Origin: Latrodectus hesperus
Taxonomy: Eukaryota > Arthropoda > Arachnida > Araneae > Theridiidae
NCBI GenBank assembly: GCA_037975125.1
Contig: CM075862.1
Coordinates: 58,402,779-58,466,778 of the forward strand
Direction of reading: 5' to 3'
Length of the DNA: 64,000 nucleotides
Shown here: positions 53,709 through 64,000 of the stretch, piece after piece
Layout of the letters: every line of letters starts with the position of its first letter
How positions within the stretch are numbered: the first letter of the stretch is position 1
Position numbers and translations under genes: made by a program
Notes under the pieces: model-generated
The model's database searches: none
What the model was told of the DNA's origin: nothing
What the model saw: only the letters and a program-made list of their open reading frames with translations

Positions 53709-54890
53709 ATATATATATGAATATATATATTGGCAATGTCCTTATATTGAAAAAATACGGTTAAGTAATTTAAATGTGTTTAATAATCACCCAAATAATA
53801 TTTAAAATTATTCTTCAGCAACATTTATTCGTATATTCATAATATGTAAAATACCAAGACATTTTATTTAAGAATGAAATCTTAAATTAAGTATTATTAA
53901 ACAACCTATAATAGTAACTTTTAGTTTTAAACTAAGTGTAATGAGTAAGAAATATATAATTTAAGCGAAACATGTATCACTTATATAAGTATATTGTAAA
54001 CTACATTAATTTTGATTATTCAGTAAAGAATGTTTCTTAATAAATTAATACATCTCTTCAAAAAATAAGATTTTAATGAAATGCATGTCAAAACGCAAAA
54101 TAACAATTAAGTAACTGATGAACAAAAATCTAACTATCGGATGATTATTTGAGCATTAAGGCATGGCTACTTGGTCCTATTAGTTTGGTAATTGAATCTA
54201 AATGCTTCTGGAATGCTTTTAAGTTGAGAAACCAATATGCATCATTAATACACAACTTTTTAAATCTTGAAAATTAGAAGAAACTTACGAATACTGACGT
54301 ATACACTCCTTTCTATCAAATTATAAATCCTTATTATGCAGTAATATTCGGGATCTGCCACAATCAGGAAAATTTTTGTATTCTGATTCTCTTTTTTAAA
54401 TTGCAGACATGATATAGTTACATTATCATTAATGAATTTTTCATTACTGTCAGAGAAATGTGTAGCATTGACAGCTGTAATTGTCCTGACAGATTATCTA
54501 GGTATTTCACGGTTATTTGCTTAAATTCAAGGAATATCAGGACACCACACTCATGCTAGCAGAGCATGAAGCATATGGCAATATTAAAATCATACACGTG
54601 CACAGTTTAATTAAGATGGTTGGATTAACGGGTTTGTAGGAATCTTTCTGAATTTGACTTTTTCCATAGAGCTAAATAAGTTGCTGTTCCACCAACAATA
54701 CTTTCCTTCACCTAGTCCTGAGATAGACACTACCAGTTACATATAAGCAGCCGGGTTGAGTATTCGCGATCTTGAAGCAGGAACCAAGCAAAAAACATTC
54801 AATACTTAGCTTGTCATAGTCAGAAATATCACTTCACTTGGATTAGATTGCGACCATGTCTAATTAAATACAACCCTGCAAAGGACATTT
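53704..54890. other. A+T-rich, then moderately G+C-richer non-coding stretch
   Basis: No gene recognised. The stretch from about 54120 is less A+T-rich than usual and may be an old unrecognised repeat that runs into the SINE head at 54.9 kb. Confidence 0.4.
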
Positions 54891-54990
54891 TTAACCAACA
54901 CAACGGCTTTTCGCTTATGCCGTAATTCGAATTCACTACCTTCCGATAATGACGACGCCCTAACCATACATGTCACCACATTCACAGGTC
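54890..54990 (-). mobile_element. tRNA-derived SINE head (minus strand), diverged
   Basis: Minus strand: GTATGGTTAGGGCGTCGTC (54951-54969) resembles an A box, and GGTAGTGAATTCGAATTAC (54921-54939) contains a B-box-like core TTCGAAT. They sit in a tRNA-like order and spacing; AAGCCGTTGTG then leads into the body. Divergence from the box consensus makes it older or weaker than the other SINEs. Boundaries are approximate and no target duplication was identified. Confidence 0.6.
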
Positions 54991-56318
<1,328 letters not shown>

Positions 56319-59300
56319 AATTTATTTATGTTTTCGTAAATGTGAATGAAAAATATACTTATTTTCGAAATTCAGGTATTGATTTTCAGAACAATTTACA
56401 AATAAAATGAATCTCTGAGTTAAAAAGAAAGATCTTTTCTAAACATTTTATAATGACTTTTCCTTATTCGATAGTTATTTTTGTATATTGTTAAAAGTTT
56501 TTTTAAGCAGAATTCAAACAAGAACACTTGTTTACGTCATAGTTTTCTAGTTGTTCTTCCTAGTTTCACTTAGTTTATTGAACTCTGAATAAGCTATTCA
56601 TTAATACTCTCTCTATGATTATTTTCACGAAATAGTTTAAAATTAATATATTTAAGATTAATTGGGGTATATTAATATTGTCTCTCCTAATATTGAATAT
56701 CACAACTTGCACTTTCTCGAATCTTAAAATATAATATATTCAATTATGTTCCTTTCGCTCTTGAATCTTGGTTGATTATAATCAGTCATTTGAAAGACAC
56801 TTGTTTAATATATATGTTTGCGCGTAAGCAAGTTTAAATCTATATAGCTTATAATCAATGCAATCATATAGATTTGAACAAAGTAAGGTTTGTGCAATGT
56901 CTTTAGAAACGTAAGGTTACAGTGTAATGAATCAAAACTTGTGATTATTCAATGTTTTAAGAAAATGTATAAGTAATTATATTTCAGTATCAAATAATTT
57001 TGCCTTAAAAGCAGTTTGTATTTTATGTTTACTATTTCTATTTTCTAAATATAGCACACATTTCTTAAAATTTAACAAATGAAATTAAGTTGTGAGTACT
57101 GGAGTAAAAACTTTTCAATAGTAATTGGATGAAATTAAAAATAAATAATTGCTGCAAAACTAACATGTACAGAAAAGCTCCAATTAAAAGAGATTTACTG
57201 CTAAACAGATAAGACACAATTAAGACACTATGTAAGTATTTTGCTTGCATCTTTGCTAACAGCAGTGCCTATTGTTCAAGCTTAAATTAAGATATACTGT
57301 AAAGATTTGAAATCTCACTTTCCTGCATTATATTCAAGATAGTTTATATTTTATTGTAATACATTACACTTTATTTTAAGTAAATTTAATTTTCGCTTAA
57401 TGTTAATTAAAATTTTTAATTTTATACAAAAATTTTGCATTTATGATTTTACTAATATAAACAAATTAATAATATTTGCGTAGTTTGTAAGGCTATTTTA
57501 AAATTTATGTTATTGTGTTAAAATACAAGAAAAATTTTAAAGGTTCACGGAATACTTTATTTAGTAATAATTGTGCATTTTAAAGTGCATAAATGTTTCT
57601 CCAAATCTTCTATATTTTATTATTTTCCATTTTGTCACCAAGGTTTTGAAGTTTAAAAATTAAATATTTATTATTATAAACAGAAAAAAATGAAAAATAT
57701 TATTAACATCTTTTAGAAAAATAAAATACCGAAAATGTATATCATTAAAATCATATAACATTTTCAGGGGATGATAGGAACAATTACTAATTTACAAATT
57801 AAACCAGAATAATGAATTAACAAATATGTCTAAATTATCTTTCTTAAAATAATACAATTTGTGGTTGAAGTATGCCAAAATAGCATTATAAAATGCTATT
57901 TTCACAAGCTAATTTTATTTTATATATGTAAGTATGTAAAATAAAATTTAATAAGTCTACATATTTACATTAATTTTATTTATATCACTACTTTAATTTT
58001 ATTTATATTTATACTGGAAGGTATTTGAGACTTGCAGCATATTTTAGATAAAAACATACAAATTATCTTTCATTAAAACATCGAAAAACAATTAAACGTT
58101 ATAAAATTGATGAGCAGCGTTGCATTTTTAAAATAAATTTTTTAAATAAAATTTTTAAATAAAAACCATTGTTCAAATAAAAACCAATTAACAATGTTCA
58201 TGATGAAATTTTTACAATATCTTTACTAATAGCAATTTCTTACATAAAATATAATTTTTACAGCCCGTATTCCTCAGAAAACCATGTCCCAAGTAAAGTA
58301 ATGAGGAAACTGCTTTTTATTTGAAATAATTAGCAGTTAAGATATACCCATTTAGAAGTTTTTCAAATTTCATTCAAGTTATGAGGATTGTTTTAAAAAC
58401 ATTTTGTTTATGCAGTCTTTCAGTGAAATGTTACCATATGTCATAGAATAATTAGTCTATGAAACATTGTAAGAAATTCGGAAATTAACTGTTGACTTTT
58501 GAAACTGTAATGCTGTTAAAGCTTAAGAGGATATCTGCATAATATTTTAAATTTTTTTGTTATCAGTTAAAGCAAGATATTAGTTTCAAATAACAAATAA
58601 TTCATTTAAATTTATCAACAATTTGACTAATTAAGAATTATTTGACTGATATTGATATAATCATTATGATGTTTAAAATATTGCCAGATGTGTAAAAATA
58701 AACAACCAAATTCACATGCTCACTTTATTATTATTTTTTTAAATTTACAATTTTTTTTTTCAAAAAGGCATAAAATAATTGTTAATTATAAAATCAAATT
58801 AGTTATCATTTTTATTTTACAAGTATTTCAAATCTCTTATCCAATAATATTTTGTGCAAATGTAGCACCACATTTGGCAAATTTTTATAGATTTCTAAAG
58901 TTAAATTTCCTTACTAAGTTTTGTGATATATTTGTACAAATAATCTTAACTTTTACCAACATTTTTCATTTTGGTGTTTCATTCTAAGTCAAATATATTT
59001 TTTTATTTAGTATTGTATTGGAATAATAATTTGATAATGTGAAAAAATTGAATTTAGCAAATAATTTTCATAACTATCATTTATGATTGTTAAAAAATAT
59101 TAATGTTGAAATTGAATTACCAATTCCCTCAATCTATTATTTTTTTAAAAAATACCAAAATAATATTTTAAAATATTTTGAAGTAACCATTGAGATACAG
59201 AGTTCAATTTCTTCAAGACAAATTTGGAGAATTAGAGAATCTTAGGCTCATTTATACAAACAAGATCACTAAAACGTAAACATAATGCATAGAATCTCTC

Positions 59301-59583
59301 AAATTTGGATTATAATAAATGAAAAACCATAGTACGTCTTTTACTTTAAATAATCATTTTTGTAAATTATCATAATTTTAAATAAAAAAGTCTCATGCTC
59401 ATTTTAACTCTAATTATTATTAATCCATAATTTAATGGCGGACAATATAAGTTACTACATCATTTTTAGTTGACAATTACACAAAAGTAATTCATAAATG
59501 TTTCTTTATTAACGTTTATGCAATTTGAAAATTGTTTCTCAAGATTGTTATATAAGACATATGTTGTTAGCAATAGATTTTAT
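56319..59583. other. A+T-rich non-coding stretch
   Basis: No exon, RNA gene or transposon domain recognised. The 99-codon plus-strand frame at 58688-58987 is Ile/Phe/Asn-rich and has the composition of chance. Confidence 0.4.
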
Positions 59584-59885
59584 ATGCCAACCGACGACTG
59601 AGTGGATAACGTTTTTGACTCCTGAGCTGTGTGTCCCAGGCTCGAATCCTGGTTCAGGCAAGGATGTTTATTTCTGTCTGTGGTTCTCTGTTCTTTCTTA
59701 TGAGATGATTTACGAATGAGGCCCACCTTATAAACGGGTTTGTGGAGGTATGGCATGGGTACTGCTACTAGCCTCCGTGATTTGGTTATCAGGTGCCCAC
59801 TGGGTAATGACGAATGAGTAGCAGTTTCCGGCCTTATTGTAGTGAAGGGTTAGTAACCCAAGTGCCGTCCGTAGTAAAAAAATAT
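59584..59885 (+). mobile_element. tRNA-derived SINE (plus strand)
   Basis: A box GACTGAGTGGATAACG (about 59595) and B box CAGGCTCGAATCCTGG (about 59637) form the tRNA-like head. A ~230-bp body follows with GAATGAGGCCCACCTTATAA, GTGGAGGTATGGCATGGGT and a terminal CCGTCCGTAGT before an A-rich tail (59875-59883). It appears full length. The body motif with TATAAACGGGT is shared, with changes, by the 26.0-kb SINE. The possible target duplication (ATATGC on both sides) is too short to trust. Confidence 0.84.
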
Positions 59886-62800
59886 AGTTAATATGCAATA
59901 TTTATAATATACTTTTTTGATTAAAAATCAGCTTAAATATTAAATTTTTCGGACATGTATTGATATTTATTAATAATTGAATTACCAATATTTATTAAAA
60001 AATATTTTGTAGAACAGAAATCAATTCATTATTTAAAGTTTAAGATATACTTGTAAACATGAAAGTATAGTGTATATACATTTTAAACAATAGAAATTAT
60101 TATGTTAGAACATTTTAAAAAAATATCTTTATTAAAAAAGATTATGTTTTTTTGCAAGAAACTTACAAAAAGTAGTTGATTTGAATAATTATTTTAAGCT
60201 TAATTCTCTAAAAATTATATGGTGAACTTTAACCAATGAAATATTGCCATATTTTATCGTATTTTAAGTAATTGCTCTTCCTTTAAGCAACCATTTTTTA
60301 TTTGAAATCTCCTATTTTAGAGATAATTAATCCTCATGAGGTTACCGAAACTATTTGTTTCATAAAGTTAATTGGTGGTTTTATTTTTAAAAATTCAAAT
60401 ATATTTTAAGTAGCTATTTTAAAATTCATGAAATAGACAGCATTAAATTTTAGTTTTTTGATTCAAAGTTTCTTTGGAATTTTCAAATGCATTTATTTGA
60501 TAAAAAATTTTATTTTATTTTTCAATAATATATTAAAAAATATGAAATAAAATACAATGTAATAGTATTAAGGAAATGAAAACAAATAAATGGATGGATT
60601 TATTTTAAAATAAATTCTTCGCAAACATTTGTAAGTCATTTTTAATCACTGTAGTAAAAATTACTATAGTAACTATCATCCAATATCTTATTCCTATATA
60701 ATTATTATCGAGAATTGGAAAAAATACAAGACATTGTTTTCGATATTTAATTTACTCACATTAAGATGAAGTGGTGATTGAGATTAAGCCACATCAACTA
60801 ATTACTCTAAACATACGCAGCATAAAAATACCCAAATAAAATATATGAATAAATATTATTGCAAGAATTTGCTTAATCTTCATTTATATATTAACTTCTT
60901 TTGAAATATTTAATTTTAATAAGTAAATAATTTTTAAAATTTCAAACAACGCTGATATTTAGGATCACGTAATATAGTTAACTCGCATTCTGGGTTAATC
61001 ATTAGTAACTACATAAAATGCATCCCAAAATTTATCAACAACTGGGAAACATCTTAGGGAATGAGAAAATATTCATATTCCTAATTTACTTATCATATTA
61101 ATGCATGCTAAAGCTCTAAATATTAAAAAGAAATGTAATGAAATAATTTGCAATTAATATTTTAGATATGATATTCATGTCACTTTATTAATCAAACAGC
61201 ATTACGTAATAAGGTATTTAGATATACATCTCCAAATTTAAATTTGCATTATTTTTTTATTCCAAATGTTAATATTTATAATATAACAATTATTATTCCA
61301 TAAAGCCAACATAAGACTTCAAATCTTTCTCAAATTTACAATAAGCTATATAAAGTGATACGTAACAAATATGTCTCTTGAAGATTATTAATACTAAATA
61401 AAGATACAATTTTGTATTAATTGTTAATAAGTTGCCCAATTGTATTTATAAATTATTTATAAGTACGACAAAATAATTTATTAAATGTGATATTTTCTGA
61501 AAAATGATATCATGTGAAAATACGATATAAGTTCAAAAAAGTTTAGCGATAACTTATGTCCCTTCCAAAATATCAAATGATCTCTGCTCATAACTGTCCG
61601 GAGAAACGTTGCGTTACCAAGGAAACATCTTTTTCATGATATTTCATCGTAGGTCATACGATATTATCTGATTAAAAGCAAAATTAATATAATATCTGAG
61701 ATTTACATTTGACATTTCTGAACATAAGTTACTCTAATTATCTTAAATCTGAATGTTGAAATTAATGCCTTTTCTTAAATTATAGAAATGCATTGGTACT
61801 CAGCAGAATCAAATTTATTTAGTTTCTTAAATTTTGTCAATCTCATGGCCACTAATTAAAATTTCCTAATACCCCAAATAGGCTTTCATAAAATAAATAA
61901 AATTTTTATATGACATTATTTTATAAAAAATTATATTTATTGTGAAATATACATTTCATATAGTTTATTTTTATAAGAAAGTGGTTTTTCACATATTTGA
62001 TCTAATTAGTTAATGAAATTTTATAACTAGTGTTTTTAAAAATTTTCTGTATTTCAATCAAATTATTTAAAATAATCCTTATTAAATAACATACTACATT
62101 AGTTAAATATTTTACGTAAATATTATTCCTGAATTTGCACTTTAAGATGTCTTATCATATAATACTTAAACTCAAATGCTGGGTTCTAATACAACTATCG
62201 TATAAATTTTATATATTTAAAAACACTGAAAAAAAATTTATGTTTTGTCATGTTATGTCTACAACTATCTAGGGTGTTTGTTCAAAAAAATTTTCCTTTA
62301 TCTCATGTGAAATCTTCCTTGAATTGAAATAAGATAAACTCTGAATCAATTTGTTTAGGGAGTTAAGTAATTGCAGTTTCGCGCTAGATAAATCCGTTGC
62401 CAAATTTATTGAAAAATATTCCTCCTTAATGTGATTACATAACGAAGACAACCTACGCAAAATACTTACCAAACCTCCAAAGAAAAGGTTTTGTTTTTCC
62501 CCAGAATGGAATCATTAAAGAAAAGAACTTGTAAGATATCACTTTTGGACAACTGCGAAGGCGATTTATTTCATCTCCTAGGATCCCATATATTAAGGCT
62601 TAAGTTACTCATGCAAAACCTGTAGGAAATGAAATTCCTAGCTTCTGAAGCCAATAATCCTTTCTTGATATCCTTGGAGAGAATCAACATGGAATATTTC
62701 TCCCTAATAAATAGATCACTTCGAAAGAATGTCAAGCAAGTATTTACTCCTTCGAGTCCACTTTATCAGCAGCCTTATTTCGTTACAACTCACTGTGTCT

Positions 62801-63302
62801 AGGTTTTAAATAAATAAAGTCGACAGAAATGATTAAAGATGATGATTAAATACTTTCATGAGCCTCAGGACATTAATTATTAATATGAAGTTTCTTTGGG
62901 CAATTTAAGCTATACGTTTAGTAAATTTTATATTAAGGATTTTTGTCGTGTAATTATATTGGTTCTGTCAAATAACTATGAAAAAAGTTCGAACAATTAT
63001 AGATATATAAATAAATATTGGAATTCAAGCTTATCATTCGTAGAACATATGTACTATAGTTCAGGCAAGTTTCTAAAATAATTTTTACCAATATTCTATC
63101 ATTTGTTTCAACTTGGAAATTATATTGAACTTAGGATTGCAAAAATCTCCATTGTGCTTTATCTTCCTAACATGAGACTTCTATCAAATGGATGTAAAAA
63201 ACGTTACACTAGATTTATTAAAGAATTTTTTTAATTAATAATAGAAGAATTTATAATTAATTATAGAAATCAGAATTGAAATACTTAGATTCCTTATTCT
63301 AA
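59886..63302. other. A+T-rich non-coding stretch
   Basis: No gene recognised. A less A+T-rich patch at about 62270-62830 includes a minus-strand frame (62269-62472) encoding KEEYFSINLATDLSSAKLQL, which I cannot assign. It may be part of an old element. Confidence 0.4.
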
Positions 63303-63434
<132 letters not shown>

Positions 63435-63503
63435 CATTTTTCTTCACATTCAAGAATCTTCTACTGCTACCAGTTTACATTAAAGTCATTTAAGATTTTA
63501 CTA

Positions 63504-64000
63504 ATCCTTCTTCTTCTTCTTCCTCTTAGAATTGGGTTTGTATGTCATTGGGCACCTCTGCTTTTATCAGCATTTTGTACCATTAACTCCAAACCCAATG
63601 TTTCCTAGTTCCAGTTGCTCGGGTCACCCACTTTATTACTAAAGTCCGATAACCCTTTAATGGAGTCTAGGTGTAACTCTCTAGTATGGATGATGCCTAA
63701 AGAGATTAATCTAGGGAGGGCAAGAGCCTCGCATTCATAAATGATATGCTCTGCCGTTTCCTCTTGCGTAGGACATTTCCAGCAGATAGGGTCTTGCTGA
63801 AACAGTCCCATCTGGTCAGAGAGTCAGTCATACTAGGGATAGCTTCCTGACTTTCACCAGAAGATGGTTTGGAGGTCATTTCTACCTCAAATGAAGGATT
63901 CATTACTGCCCCTTTACAAGACTACCTCTGAGTTCACTTGTCTTTTTCAGCAAAGTCAACTTCAGAGGCATCACCTGCAGATGCAGAAAGGATTGTTATT
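63504..64000 (-). mobile_element. 3' end of a non-LTR retrotransposon, continuing past the window
   Basis: On the minus strand the ORF2 C-terminus reads MGLFQQDPICWKCPTQEE, then TAEHIIYECEALALPRL and SLGII, ending in PSNWN at a TAG (63605-63607). CWKC with H and C after eight and four more residues is the C-terminal C-x2-C-x8-H-x4-C zinc finger after the RNase H region of R1/jockey-type LINEs. A ~100-bp 3' UTR ends in a GAA repeat tail (CTTCTTC run at 63506-63526 on the plus strand). Upstream of about 63835 frames are disrupted, so this copy is probably dead. The rest of the element, if present, lies beyond 64000. Confidence 0.82.

Noticed and set aside
62269..62472. 67-codon minus-strand frame as a gene or LINE ORF1 piece
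   Set aside because: The peptide has protein-like composition, but I can match no family motif and the flanks give no support.

Overview
The window looks like arthropod nuclear DNA, most likely from a spider or other chelicerate. It is very A+T-rich (by eye about three quarters or more), has almost no long open frames, carries many decayed transposons, tRNA-derived SINEs and long (AT)n tracts, and contains one intact gene for an arthropod neuropeptide receptor. The spider assignment is an inference from genome style and transposon families.

The only intact gene I can support is an allatostatin-A receptor (class A GPCR, 401 residues, minus strand, 30034-31239). Its coding sequence is uninterrupted. 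A plausible splice acceptor lies 12 nt before the start codon, which suggests an upstream non-coding exon. A possible AATAAA signal lies about 95 nt after the stop.

Layout. 71-1042: five tandem copies of a ~194-bp satellite. 4850-5640: 5' end of a mariner-type element with a DUF4817-like N-terminus. 8590-8814: SINE with an 11-bp target duplication, followed by two hairpins. 14933-15107: SINE. 16663-17760: 3' end of a non-LTR retrotransposon. 19800-20310: mariner-type transposase C-terminus. 23256-25380: 5' part of an R1/LOA-like LINE (ORF1, endonuclease) that lacks its reverse transcriptase. 25997-26277: SINE with target duplications, then a 103-bp tandem duplication. 29.9-31.3 kb: receptor gene. 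34954-37054: Tc1-like element with a second, DUF4817-type mariner nested inside it (36109-36954). 42850-43720: another Tc1-like remnant. 49.5-49.8 kb: SINE. 51392-53566: Tigger/pogo-like element. 54.9 kb: SINE. 59.6-59.9 kb: SINE. 63.5-64 kb: 3' end of a second LINE running off the window. Nine (AT)n tracts and one TG tract punctuate 37.8-63.4 kb, with the longest between 53.6 and 56.3 kb.

No transposase or LINE frame is intact; all carry stops, frameshifts or changed catalytic residues, so the window is a transposon graveyard around one neuropeptide receptor gene. I found no CRISPR array, rRNA, functional tRNA or gene cluster, and no convincing undescribed system. The most informative structures are the nested Tc1/mariner pair, the 3'-truncated LINE with an internal in-frame tandem duplication, the satellite array and the single-exon receptor coding sequence.
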